DNA of 64,000 bases from Labilibaculum sp. DW002. GTDB lineage: Bacteria; Bacteroidota; Bacteroidia; Bacteroidales; Marinifilaceae. Where the stretch lies: positions 124,001-188,000 of the forward strand of contig NZ_JAKJSC010000005.1 in NCBI RefSeq assembly GCF_029029525.1, read 5' to 3'. Positions within the stretch are counted from its first letter, which is position 1. Every line of letters starts with the position of its first letter. This document shows, piece after piece, positions 52,157-60,471 of the stretch. The position numbers were made by a program, and so were the translations under genes. The notes below the pieces were generated by a model. That model was not told the origin of the DNA. It did no database searches and saw only the letters and a program-made list of their open reading frames with translations.

Positions 52157-52768
52157 TTAATGTTGTAGAGCTTCTTTTAAGAAAGGAAATAAGGTGTGTA
52201 TTTGGATCGCCACATTTGTCATGAATAGCTTTACGGATATTGCTAAAAGAATAATTCCAAATACTTTACGCAAAATATGAATCCCACCTTCTCCAAGGAA
52301 ACGTTCAACTAGATTTGTAGAACGAAGTACCAGATATACAAGAGCTAAATTGAGAACAATAGCTATTATGATATTTTCCATTGCATATTCAGCACGTAAT
52401 GCTAGAACAGTGGTGAATGAACCTGCTCCTGCAACCAAAGGGAAAGCGATTGGAACGATGGAAACTCCACTTGGACCATCGTATTTAATAATTTCAATAC
52501 CTAAAGCCATTTCAACACCCATAATGAATAGAATAAACGAACCGGCAATAGCAAAACTCGAAATATCTACTCCAAATAAGCCAAGAAGTTTTTCTCCTAA
52601 AAAAGTAAAGGCAATTAATACACTTAATGCAACAATTGAAGCTTTGAATGCTTCAATTTTACCACCTTTTTTCTGTAAATCTAAGATAATAGGAATCGAT
52701 CCAATAATATCAATTACTGCGAAGAGCACCATAGAGGCCGATACAATTTCGATAAAACTTAAATTCAT
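52157..52768 (-). CDS. MarC-family membrane protein
   Basis: A 203-residue inner-membrane protein with six helices and the MarC features FAVIDIIGSIPIILDL, KLLGLFGVDISSFAIAGSFI and PIAFPLVAGAGSFTTVL. Despite the name, members are not firmly linked to antibiotic resistance. It is probably the first gene of a two-gene unit with the TauE/SafE protein, or independent; the spacer of 81 bases has no clear terminator. Confidence 0.9.
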   Translation of the reverse strand: MNLSFIEIVSASMVLFAVIDIIGSIPIILDLQKKGGKIEAFKASIVALSVLIAFTFLGEKLLGLFGVDISSFAIAGSFILFIMGVEMALGIEIIKYDGPSGVSIVPIAFPLVAGAGSFTTVLALRAEYAMENIIIAIVLNLALVYLVLRSTNLVERFLGEGGIHILRKVFGIILLAISVKLFMTNVAIQIHTLFPFLKEALQH

Positions 52769-52905
52769 AACAATCTATTTTAGGGTTATTAATAGCTAGC
52801 TTAATCAGATAATAAACTTACTGTTTTAGTTTGTTCAATCTGTTATTCACTCCACTTTTTTTACAAAAGATAAAGAAGAATAAATAAGACATATTTTACG
52901 ATTGT

Positions 52906-52946
52906 TAAAAATTAAACACAAAATACTCTTTTGTGTTTAATTTTTA
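52906..52946. other. Perfect AT-rich hairpin in the MarC-MsrB spacer
   Basis: An 18-bp perfect stem (52906-52923 with 52929-52946) and loop TACTC, lying in the 314-base gap upstream of the MarC gene. It is not needed as a terminator for MsrB, which has its own hairpin. It may be a 5'-leader structure or a second terminator. The rest of the gap shows nothing further. Confidence 0.7.
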
Positions 52947-53043
52947 AGCGACTGCGAAGATAGATTTATTTTTTAGAATGTTAGTATTAATTGATTTTAT
53001 TTTTCATTAAATCGAAAGAGCCTATTTGGTAACTAAATTTCAT

Positions 53044-53069
53044 AAAAAAAGCCTTACTTGGAGTAAGGC
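53044..53069 (-). terminator. Intrinsic terminator of the MsrB gene
   Basis: Minus-strand stem GCCTTAC/GTAAGGC (7 bp) with a 5-base loop and seven T residues, 14 bases past the MsrB stop. Confidence 0.85.
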
Positions 53070-53082
53070 CTATATTATATTT

Positions 53083-53538
53083 CTATTTCTTTTCTGGATC
53101 ATCCGTATGCTTGAAATTCAAGGATATGCTATTCACACAATGCCTGGTGTTTTTCTTGGTAAATCCTTCTCCTTTAAAAACATGTCCAAGATGTCCATCA
53201 CAATTAGAGCAAACAATTTCTGTTCGTCTTCCATCAGCATCGGGAATGTGTTTAACGGCTCCTTCAATTTCATCGTCGAAACTTGGCCAACCACATTGCG
53301 AATCAAACTTACTGTCCGACCGGTACAATTCTGCATCGCATTGTTTACAGGTATAAATGCCTACGGCTTTATTTTTTAAATGCTTTCCCGTTCCCGGATA
53401 TTCTGTCCCTTTATCAATAATAACCCTCTTTTCGTCTGCGGTAAGTTTGTTGTATTTATCTTTGGTCATCGCTTTTTGTGCTACAAGATTATTACTAATG
53501 AAAAGGATCAGTCCTATTAATATGATATAATTCTTCAT
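53083..53538 (-). CDS. msrB: Exported peptide-methionine (R)-S-oxide reductase
   Basis: Repairs oxidised methionine in exported proteins. A signal peptide (1-20, ending LVA-Q) precedes a complete MsrB domain: zinc cysteines C64, C67, C110, C113, the GWPSF segment (83-87) and the catalytic C134 in RHCVNS. The protein lacks an MsrA domain. It is a single gene with a promoter just upstream and a terminator, so it is probably regulated on its own. Confidence 0.94.
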   Translation of the reverse strand: MKNYIILIGLILFISNNLVAQKAMTKDKYNKLTADEKRVIIDKGTEYPGTGKHLKNKAVGIYTCKQCDAELYRSDSKFDSQCGWPSFDDEIEGAVKHIPDADGRRTEIVCSNCDGHLGHVFKGEGFTKKNTRHCVNSISLNFKHTDDPEKK

Positions 53539-53566
53539 AATACGATCTCCTTATTTTGAATGATTC

Positions 53567-53597
53567 TAAAGATAGTTGAAAAAGTGAATAGTGCAAA
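53567..53597 (-). promoter_or_regulatory. Promoter of the MsrB gene
   Basis: On the minus strand TTTG (53597-53594), 19 bases, then TATCTTTA (53574-53567), a near-perfect Bacteroidota promoter 29 bases before the ATG. Confidence 0.65.
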
Positions 53598-53600
53598 GCT

Positions 53601-54512
53601 TTACTTAGCCAATACTTTTTGTAATTCTTTACCTTTTTGTTCAACTGAGCCAATGAATGGCTTTTCTTGAATTGCCTTAATAATAAGATCAGGGTTCGAC
53701 CAAGGAATAAAGTGATCTTGATCTTCAAGTAGACTGTAGTTCACGTTTTTATGATGTTTCAGATAATACTCTTGTGTTTGATAAGGTACCAAAATGTCTT
53801 TTTTTCCTTGTATGTATGTTGTGGGTATATGTATTTCCTTTAATCTCTTTTCATTTTTACCTAAATCTTCTTCCAAGGCCAGCATTTCCAAATTACTAAT
53901 ACGTAATTCATGTGGCATGATTTTGTTCGGCAAACCTCCTGAAACCAATAAATTGTACCATTTGGCTTTTTGAAATTCAGGAGAAAGACAAGGCGCTATA
54001 TAAATTGCATGACTTATTTTATCTTGATAATCAAGAATGGTTTGTTCTAGAACAGCTCCGCCATAGGAATGCCCCAAAACCGTAAACTTTTCTTCATCTT
54101 TTGCAAAATGATTCATAACAGCCTCAGCGATTTTCGCCTGATCTGAAAGTCGCTTTTTTACAGAAACACTAGTTTTTCCGTATCCTGGTCTGTCATAGGA
54201 AATTATGCAATAATTATCCAATAAATTTTGATCTGTGAAAATATTTTTGAAATCGTACCAATATCCTGGCGAACCATGAATCAATACTACTTTTGGCTTG
54301 GAGAGATCACCTACATAAGTAGCATGAATTTCATCTTCGTAGTAAGGTATCATTGTACTTGTAGGAAATACATTTTTTGAGTGCATCTCTCTTAGCACTT
54401 TTTTAGCGTCAAATTGAGCTTTAAATATTTGAAATGACAATACAAGAATTCCTACAATACAAAACAGTGTAAAACTTGTAATAAATACCCCTTTTTTAAT
54501 CCTTCTCCCCAT
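53601..54512 (-). CDS. Membrane-anchored alpha/beta hydrolase
   Basis: A 303-residue alpha/beta hydrolase with an N-terminal membrane helix (about 9-30). The oxyanion turn HGSPG is at 79-83, the nucleophile is S149 in GHSYGG (147-152), and the late QDHFIPW (residues about 264-270) supplies the catalytic histidine. The ILVPYQTQEYYLK region should provide the acid. The substrate is unknown; esterase or lipase activity is likely. Confidence 0.85.
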   Translation of the reverse strand: MGRRIKKGVFITSFTLFCIVGILVLSFQIFKAQFDAKKVLREMHSKNVFPTSTMIPYYEDEIHATYVGDLSKPKVVLIHGSPGYWYDFKNIFTDQNLLDNYCIISYDRPGYGKTSVSVKKRLSDQAKIAEAVMNHFAKDEEKFTVLGHSYGGAVLEQTILDYQDKISHAIYIAPCLSPEFQKAKWYNLLVSGGLPNKIMPHELRISNLEMLALEEDLGKNEKRLKEIHIPTTYIQGKKDILVPYQTQEYYLKHHKNVNYSLLEDQDHFIPWSNPDLIIKAIQEKPFIGSVEQKGKELQKVLAK

Positions 54513-54715
54513 AATCCATCCTATTTTATTACATTAGAATGCAATAAAATACTTTTTTGTCTGAAATACAAGGGGGGAAATGTTATCAATTCTTAAAATA
54601 AGAGAATTTAAATCAATTTTATAAATCAAATTTGTATTTATTTATAAATCTGACACTTTTCTTATTGTGAAAATATCGCCAGTGGAATGGCGAGTTGTAA
54701 AAGAAACCCTAATGT

Positions 54716-55090
54716 TTAAGGTAGATATTTTCTGATCAAATTAATCAGTACGTCCTTTTTTACAGGTTTTGAGATATAATCATCGCAACCATTTTCCAAT
54801 GACTTATTTTTGTCTCCAAGTAAAGCAAAAGCTGTTTGGGCAATAATTGGAAGATTCGGGCGTATTTTTTTAATTTCTTTCGTTGCTTCGTAGCCATCCA
54901 TTAATGGCATTTTTATATCCATTAAAATTAAATCAATGGCGTCATTGTTTTGACAAATTTCGATGGCTTCAAGTCCGTTATTTGCAACTATTACATCACA
55001 GTGAATCTGATTTAGTAATTCTTCAAAATAGATTCTGTTGAATTCTTCGTCTTCAACAACGAGAATTAGTTTGTTTTGTGTGTTATTCAT
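54716..55090 (-). CDS. Single-domain response regulator
   Basis: A 124-residue receiver domain with acidic pair E13-D14, phosphoacceptor D58 in LMDIKMPLMDG and the Lys in YISKPVK. There is no output domain, so it probably relays phosphate or binds a partner protein, as CheY- or Spo0F-like proteins do. ATG 55090 is preferred to 55153 because the longer form adds only a basic tail before the receiver. No kinase gene is adjacent. Confidence 0.85.
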   Translation of the reverse strand: MNNTQNKLILVVEDEEFNRIYFEELLNQIHCDVIVANNGLEAIEICQNNDAIDLILMDIKMPLMDGYEATKEIKKIRPNLPIIAQTAFALLGDKNKSLENGCDDYISKPVKKDVLINLIRKYLP

Positions 55091-55297
55091 ATCGGTACGC
55101 TTTATTCTATCAAATGTATATTTTCTTTTTGAACTAGCGAAATGATTTTTCATTTAATCAGAAAAAATATTCTCTAGACAGGGACGAATGTGTGAATTAT
55201 AAATTTTAGTAGATAATAAAGTGAGATTAATAAAAATTAGAGTTATTCCTTACCCATTGAAAAAGATTCGAAATGATGTTTGGTAATTTATCAATAA

Positions 55298-55918
55298 TCA
55301 AGGTTTAGTCATTAATTTTTCAAATTGATTAAAGAAATCACAAACATGATAACCATCAACAAGAGCGTGGTGTGCTTCTACACTAACCGGCATGTAATAA
55401 TTATTTGCATTTTTAAATACTTTACCGAACACAATTTTAGGAATGGAATCGGTATTTCCTTCGGTTCTAGGATGTTTTATACAAGTAAAGCTTCTCCATG
55501 GAATTACCGAAACATGAATGAGATCCATGATGGGTTTGTCTTCCAATTGTTTAGAGTTTTTTGCGATTAGCAGTGCCTTTTCTGTTTCTTGATAAAAGTC
55601 CTTAAAGTTTTCATGATACTGAAAGTAGCAAAATGCAAATGTTTTGTTCTCCTTAAAAACAGTTGTTGTACCATTAATAACAGGGTATTGTACAACTTTA
55701 TCATTGACTATGCGCAGTTTAAATTCAGATATCTTATTTATAGCCATTAAAGCTTTGTGCATGTAGTGAATAAAAAATGACTCATTTTTTTCTTTAGAGC
55801 TAAGAAACAACTGTGTGCATTCAATGTTTGATGTTGCACCCATAATTGGATCCATAAAGTCCTTGAAGAAATGATATTGTTCCTTTCTTGCCCATTCGTT
55901 GATGTTAATTTCTTTCAT
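55298..55918 (-). CDS. Chloramphenicol acetyltransferase-like protein
   Basis: A 206-residue member of the classical trimeric CAT family. The active-site motif is HHALVDGYH (183-191), with the catalytic histidine in HHxxxDG, and length and overall layout agree with type A CAT. A CAT of this kind O-acetylates chloramphenicol with acetyl-CoA; many chromosomal relatives have unknown substrates, so resistance should not be assumed. It stands alone with AT-rich flanks and no mobile element beside it. Confidence 0.85.
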   Translation of the reverse strand: MKEININEWARKEQYHFFKDFMDPIMGATSNIECTQLFLSSKEKNESFFIHYMHKALMAINKISEFKLRIVNDKVVQYPVINGTTTVFKENKTFAFCYFQYHENFKDFYQETEKALLIAKNSKQLEDKPIMDLIHVSVIPWRSFTCIKHPRTEGNTDSIPKIVFGKVFKNANNYYMPVSVEAHHALVDGYHVCDFFNQFEKLMTKP

Positions 55919-56199
55919 TAAAAAAAATGTTTTAATTCAATGGTTTATTTTTTGTCCTAGCCTTAATAAACAGTCTTAAAAGTAAGATGATATAGAGTTC
56001 TTAATCTTCTTCAAAATACTAATTTATTTTGTAGCAAGAATAAAGGACTCAATTTGTGGTGAGATTAAATTTTTCAAAAGTTCGTTACTGCTTAAGTCTA
56101 ATTAATCATATGTTACTTTTTAATTGATCTAAAGTAGTAATGTAAAAAGTTTTCTATATCTTCGGTTTACAGAACATAAATCTTTAAAATAACTGAACT

Positions 56200-56430
56200 A
56201 TGACTGACGATACTAACATTATTTGCGTATTTACAGGATCACTTGTAGATGTAAAATATTATCAAGAGAGATTAGAAGAAATTGGAATATCTTCAATGTT
56301 TAGGGATGACTTTAGATCAGGAACAATTGTTGGTATTGGTGGAGTGCCAGATTCTGTAGAATTATTTGTCGAAATTCCTGATGAGGAAAAAGCACAAAAA
56401 TGCATAGAGAATCTTCAAAAAGAAGAATAA
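56200..56430 (+). CDS. DUF2007-type putative signalling protein
   Basis: A 76-residue protein of the DUF2007 kind: an IICVFTGSLVDVKYYQERLEE start, a GISSMFRDD strand-turn and an ELFVEIPDEEKAQKCIENL end. Families of this type have a ferredoxin-like fold, often with ligand-binding roles. It precedes the barrel protein by 17 bases and so is probably co-transcribed with it. Confidence 0.8.
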   Translation: MTDDTNIICVFTGSLVDVKYYQERLEEIGISSMFRDDFRSGTIVGIGGVPDSVELFVEIPDEEKAQKCIENLQKEE

Positions 56431-56447
56431 ATAATTAAAATCTTAAA

Positions 56448-57218
56448 ATGAGAAAAAAAATAACATATATAGCCATTGCTTTACTTTTTTCAGGCTTTTT
56501 GAAAGCTCAGGAAAAAACTGAAATGGTAACAGATCGTCCAGACCAAACAGAGTCAGCATCTGTAGTACCGCTCCGTGGATTTCAACTGGAAACAGGGTTT
56601 TCTTTTGAGCGATATGATTCATACACCAATAATACAAGCTATAATTCAACATTGTTGCGTTATGGTTTATTTGAAAGAGTTGAATTACGAATGGGATTGG
56701 AGTACCTTGGCGTTTCACAATCATTTGATGGAATGGATTTTGATGAGAACGGTTTTGGTCCAATTTCAGTAGGAGCTAAGTTCTTTTTAAGAGAAGAAGC
56801 GGATGGTTTACCTCAATTGGCTTTTTTAACTACTTTATCGATTCCAAAAACAGGAGCTGAAGTATTCGAAAATAAAAATTTAGGTGCTGATTTCCGTTTA
56901 AATGGCGAATATACACTAAATGAAGCGATGTCCTTTGGAGCTAATTTAGGTGTACAGTGGAGTGGAGTAGAAGGAGATGATTCTGCTGTAGGGATTTATA
57001 CCGCAGTGATTGGAATGAACCTTTCTGAAAAAATTGGAGCCTTTGCTGAACTGTATGGGTTTCTTCCAAGTGAGGGGAAAAATGATCATCGTTGGGATGG
57101 TGGTTTAACCTATGCTGTAAATGAAGATATTCAACTTGATTTTTCTACTGGAGTAGGATTAAGTAAGGTTTCTCCAGATTTTTTTATTAGCTTAGGCTTA
57201 TCAATTCGAATGCCATAA
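56448..57218 (+). CDS. Outer-membrane transporter-like barrel (phenol-MetA family type)
   Basis: A 256-residue exported beta-barrel with signal peptide (MRKKITYIAIALLFSGFLKA) and the segment MVTDRPDQTESASVVPLRGFQ that opens the MetA/phenol-degradation-type outer-membrane transporter family. Alternating strands run to a C-terminal ISLGLSIRMP. The substrate is unknown. It is the second gene of a unit with the DUF2007 protein and is closed by a terminator. Confidence 0.78.
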   Translation: MRKKITYIAIALLFSGFLKAQEKTEMVTDRPDQTESASVVPLRGFQLETGFSFERYDSYTNNTSYNSTLLRYGLFERVELRMGLEYLGVSQSFDGMDFDENGFGPISVGAKFFLREEADGLPQLAFLTTLSIPKTGAEVFENKNLGADFRLNGEYTLNEAMSFGANLGVQWSGVEGDDSAVGIYTAVIGMNLSEKIGAFAELYGFLPSEGKNDHRWDGGLTYAVNEDIQLDFSTGVGLSKVSPDFFISLGLSIRMP

Positions 57219-57244
57219 GATGGTATTCACTACATCAATTCAGG

Positions 57245-57286
57245 AAAAAAGCTTGATTAGTTTTAAACTAATCAAGCTTTTTTTTA
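57245..57286. terminator. Bidirectional intrinsic terminator
   Basis: A near-perfect stem of 15 or more bp around GCTTGATTAG/CTAATCAAGC, with A-rich and T-rich flanks, between convergent genes; it ends the barrel gene and overlaps the end of the cupin gene. Confidence 0.9.
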
Positions 57287-57583
57287 TTCAATGGTTCTTG
57301 AAATCAGGAATTTAGAATCTAAAATGGCTTTTAAACCATGCATTTGCCCTTTCGAAAAGGTAAATAAGTCATCAGATTCAACAATGGAGGTTCGACCATC
57401 AATTTCAAATTGCATTTTACCAAAAATAACATAAAGTACAGCATTTGCAGGCGCTGGTTGTTCAGGAACAATCATTCCTTTTTCAACAGAGACGATAAGG
57501 CTCTCAAAGGAATTATTAGAATAAATTTGTTCTTTTTGAATGGCTGAAACCGAAATTTTATCGGATATTGCTTTTTGTAACAT
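57284..57583 (-). CDS. Small cupin-fold protein
   Basis: A 99-residue single cupin domain starting at ATG 57583; an in-frame ATG 27 bases upstream adds an Asn-rich run only. Strands with turns PEQPAPANAVLYVIFGKMQFEIDG and SDDLFTFSKGQMHGLKAI give the two cupin motifs, but the first metal-binding His-x-His pair is not present, so metal binding is doubtful. Function unknown; many such proteins are regulators or binders. It is divergent from the histidine kinase with an 86-base spacer. Confidence 0.7.
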   Translation of the reverse strand: MLQKAISDKISVSAIQKEQIYSNNSFESLIVSVEKGMIVPEQPAPANAVLYVIFGKMQFEIDGRTSIVESDDLFTFSKGQMHGLKAILDSKFLISRTIE

Positions 57584-57669
57584 ATTATTGTTATTTAGGA
57601 TATTATTCAAAGAAAAGAAAAAATGACAATTATAACGATTTGGTTTCGTTGGAATTAATTTACGACCGT

Positions 57670-59076
57670 ATGAAGAAACGTTTTCAATATATTTTATCTC
57701 TTAGCATTTTAACGGTTTTATTCGTTGGTTTTATTGCCTATTCTGTCTGGGTAGAGAATATTATTTATAATAATCTTAAAAATCAGGCATTAAAGGATAA
57801 TTTAACGATTGGAGAGACAGTGCTCGGGATGCTCGACAAAGCTAATATTGATAAAAATGATAAATTGGCTTTTATTCAGATGGTTCAGGAAACTTCTGAC
57901 GTTCTTAAAATGCCTAATAATGGTTTCTTATGCATGATGGATTCAACAGGAGCCTTATTAGCTGCACCTGGATTAAAACCATCTAAAAAAGTACGAATTA
58001 GCGAAGCATCTTTTTATTCTGCAGAAAAAGATGAAAAGTACAGTTTTAAGGATTTTTTTTCGATGAAACCATTTACTGGATATTATGAATATGAGGAGGT
58101 TGGTTATTCTGATATTGTTGTAGCTATTAATCATGCCTATTCAGGTTATAAATTAATGGTTCATCAAGATGCCAATGTAATAAAGCAAGAGTCCAAAGAA
58201 AAATCACTTCCTATTTTATGGGTTGGTTTAAGTTTTGCGGCCATTATTTCAATATTCGCTTTTTTTATTATTAGGAGACAAGTAAGAACCTATCAGTTTA
58301 AAATAGAGATTCAAAACAATCAATTGACTTTAGTAAATGAGGAGGTTAGGGATAAGAATAAAGTCTTGGGTATTCAAAATGAAAGGTTGGAAGAGCTCGC
58401 TGAGGAAAAAAGTGCTCTGTTGGGAATTCTAGCACATGATTTAAAAAATCCTATTGGTGGAATTTCAAGTGTCATACGATTAATAAAGCATTCGGCAGAT
58501 TTAAATCAGGAACAGGAAACCTATTTTGACTTAATTAAATCGCAAGTTAAATCTGCGGAAACTTTAATTTCTGATGTGCTTGAAATGAATATGGTTGAAA
58601 GTGATCGTAAAAGCGTACAAAAGGATAAAATAGATTTGGTGAAATTGTTGAATCAAAAAGTGGAGAGCTTTTCTCCTTTGGCCGAAAAGAAGGAAATAAG
58701 CATTAATCAAAACCATATCTATACTGAATTATGGGCGATCACAGGTGTTAATGAACTCAATAGAATTATTGATAATCTACTTTCTAATTCCATTAAATAT
58801 AGTCCTTTAAAGTGTAATGTGAGTTTGGAATTAATTCAATTAGATAATCGAATTGAGATCTGTTTTGCAGATGAGGGTAGTGGAATACCTAAGGAAGAAT
58901 TACCATTGCTATTTAAAAAGTTTTCTAAGCTGAGTACAAGACCAACTAATGAAGAAGAATCGAGTGGTCTTGGCTTGTATATTGTTAAATTGTTGTCAGG
59001 TAAAATTGGAGCAACAATTAGAGTTAACAGTACTTTTGGTACTGGAAGTAAATTTATTCTTGAACTACCGATTTAA
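57670..59076 (+). CDS. Membrane histidine kinase
   Basis: A 468-residue sensor kinase. Two membrane helices (about 5-27 and 185-206) bracket a Cache-type extracytoplasmic domain, followed by a coiled coil, HisKA with H256 in ILAHDLKNPIGG and an HATPase ending GLGLYIVKLLSGKIG. ATG 57670 is chosen over 57568 because the longer form would run through the divergent cupin gene start. No receiver domain or adjacent regulator; it may phosphorylate a distant regulator. Confidence 0.9.
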   Translation: MKKRFQYILSLSILTVLFVGFIAYSVWVENIIYNNLKNQALKDNLTIGETVLGMLDKANIDKNDKLAFIQMVQETSDVLKMPNNGFLCMMDSTGALLAAPGLKPSKKVRISEASFYSAEKDEKYSFKDFFSMKPFTGYYEYEEVGYSDIVVAINHAYSGYKLMVHQDANVIKQESKEKSLPILWVGLSFAAIISIFAFFIIRRQVRTYQFKIEIQNNQLTLVNEEVRDKNKVLGIQNERLEELAEEKSALLGILAHDLKNPIGGISSVIRLIKHSADLNQEQETYFDLIKSQVKSAETLISDVLEMNMVESDRKSVQKDKIDLVKLLNQKVESFSPLAEKKEISINQNHIYTELWAITGVNELNRIIDNLLSNSIKYSPLKCNVSLELIQLDNRIEICFADEGSGIPKEELPLLFKKFSKLSTRPTNEEESSGLGLYIVKLLSGKIGATIRVNSTFGTGSKFILELPI

Positions 59077-59089
59077 AGTAATCTTGTCT

Positions 59090-59980
59090 TTATTTAAGTT
59101 TCGATTTCGTGTTCCGAAACATTGAAATTGAATACAAAACAAGAGCAAACCAAATTAAGCCGAAGGCAATGACTTGTTCGTATCTAAAAACTTCTCCGTA
59201 AATGATAACACCAATTAAAAGCATTAAGCTAGGGCCAATGTATTGCATAAACCCTAATGCGGATAAAGGGATTCTTTGAGCTCCTTTTGCAAACCAGTAA
59301 AGAGGCAAAGTGGTAACAATACCTGCTAACATTAGATACGAATCGGTTGCTAGAGTTACCGAAAATAATGCTCCTGTTCCCATCCAAAGTTTATATCCAA
59401 TAAAGATTGCAGCCACAGGGCTTAGTAATAGTGTTTCTATGGTCAAAGCAGGAATTGCTTCTAAACCAGCAGTTTTTTTAACTAAACCATAGAGGCCAAA
59501 GGTACAAGCTAATACTATCGCGATCCAAGGAAATTCACCGAAGTCAATGGTTAAGTAAATAACCGCTACAGATGCAATAATCAGAGCAGATCGCTTTAAT
59601 TTGTCCAATTTTTCGTTCAAAACCAGGACTCCGAGTAGAACGTTCACGATTGGGTTGATATAATACCCAAGACTAGCTTCAACAATTTGATTGGTATTTA
59701 CCGCATAGATAAACAAGCCCCAGTTCAATCCTATAAGAAGGGATGAAATAATTAGACTTATGCGCGTTTTTTTCTGCTTTAATAAACTGAGAACATTCTT
59801 TTGTTTGGTAAATAATAAAAGCAAAAGAAGAAATACAAATGACCAGAAAATGCGATGAGCAAGAATTTCCAGAGCAGAAACATTAGATAATAATTTCCAA
59901 AAAATCGGAAGGATACCCCATGCAAAAAAAGCTTGAAGGGCATAAATATAACCCATTGTGGTATTCTTGGTATTTTCCAT
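59090..59980 (-). CDS. rarD: EamA-family transporter, RarD type
   Basis: A 296-residue inner-membrane protein with ten helices in two repeats of five and the RarD start GYIYALQAFFAWGILPIFWK, with segments GYYINPIVNVLLGVLVL and GFMQYIGPSLMLLIGV. The RarD branch is linked by name to chloramphenicol sensitivity but its substrate is unknown. The end is convergent with the kinase gene, 13 bases away. Confidence 0.9.
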   Translation of the reverse strand: MENTKNTTMGYIYALQAFFAWGILPIFWKLLSNVSALEILAHRIFWSFVFLLLLLLFTKQKNVLSLLKQKKTRISLIISSLLIGLNWGLFIYAVNTNQIVEASLGYYINPIVNVLLGVLVLNEKLDKLKRSALIIASVAVIYLTIDFGEFPWIAIVLACTFGLYGLVKKTAGLEAIPALTIETLLLSPVAAIFIGYKLWMGTGALFSVTLATDSYLMLAGIVTTLPLYWFAKGAQRIPLSALGFMQYIGPSLMLLIGVIIYGEVFRYEQVIAFGLIWFALVLYSISMFRNTKSKLK

Positions 59981-60157
59981 GGAAATCTGCTTTTATTGAG
60001 TTGGCAAATGTAATTAAAAATGAACGTGTAAAACATTTCTATGCAACATTATATCTTATTTTTTTTCAAGGAAATTAAATATTAATTACCTTTATAAATA
60101 AGCTCTAAAAGCATTTAGAACCCTTAAAATGTATTTGTAATTATTTAATTCATTGTT

Positions 60158-60373
60158 ATGAAAAAGAAATTTGATCAGCAGTTGTTAGATACTATGAGTA
60201 GGGATCTGGGTAATTGGCATGGACCGTTTTACAGCAATCGTAAAGATCCTCGATTAATAGTCCCAAAATACAATCCAATGATGGGATGGACCTTTAATTT
60301 TGCTAGTCCATATACCTATGTTATGGTAATTGCAATTGTACTGATTATAGTTTGTTATCAGTTATTTTTATAA
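60158..60373 (+). CDS. Small DUF5808-like membrane protein
   Basis: A 71-residue protein with GPFYSNRKDPRLIVPKYN and GWTFNFASP, the pattern of DUF5808 proteins, followed by one membrane helix (about 52-70) at the C-terminus. The cytoplasmic or exposed part is basic. Function unknown. It is preceded by an AT-rich gap and followed by 98 bases before the next kinase. Confidence 0.75.
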   Translation: MKKKFDQQLLDTMSRDLGNWHGPFYSNRKDPRLIVPKYNPMMGWTFNFASPYTYVMVIAIVLIIVCYQLFL

Positions 60374-60471
60374 ATCAAGAAACTTTTTTTGATATTAATA
60401 ATATGCTTATAAAACGATAAGCTTAAAAATATTGCTATTTTTAGGCAATTGTATTCTTATAGCTATTTTGT

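Noticed and set aside
52350-52799. A plus-strand frame opposite MarC
   Set aside because: It is the mirror of the MarC gene, whose membrane helices and family motifs are clear.
53026-53379. Plus-strand frames opposite MsrB
   Set aside because: They cover the MsrB terminator and catalytic region in the wrong direction; MsrB residues are complete on the minus strand.
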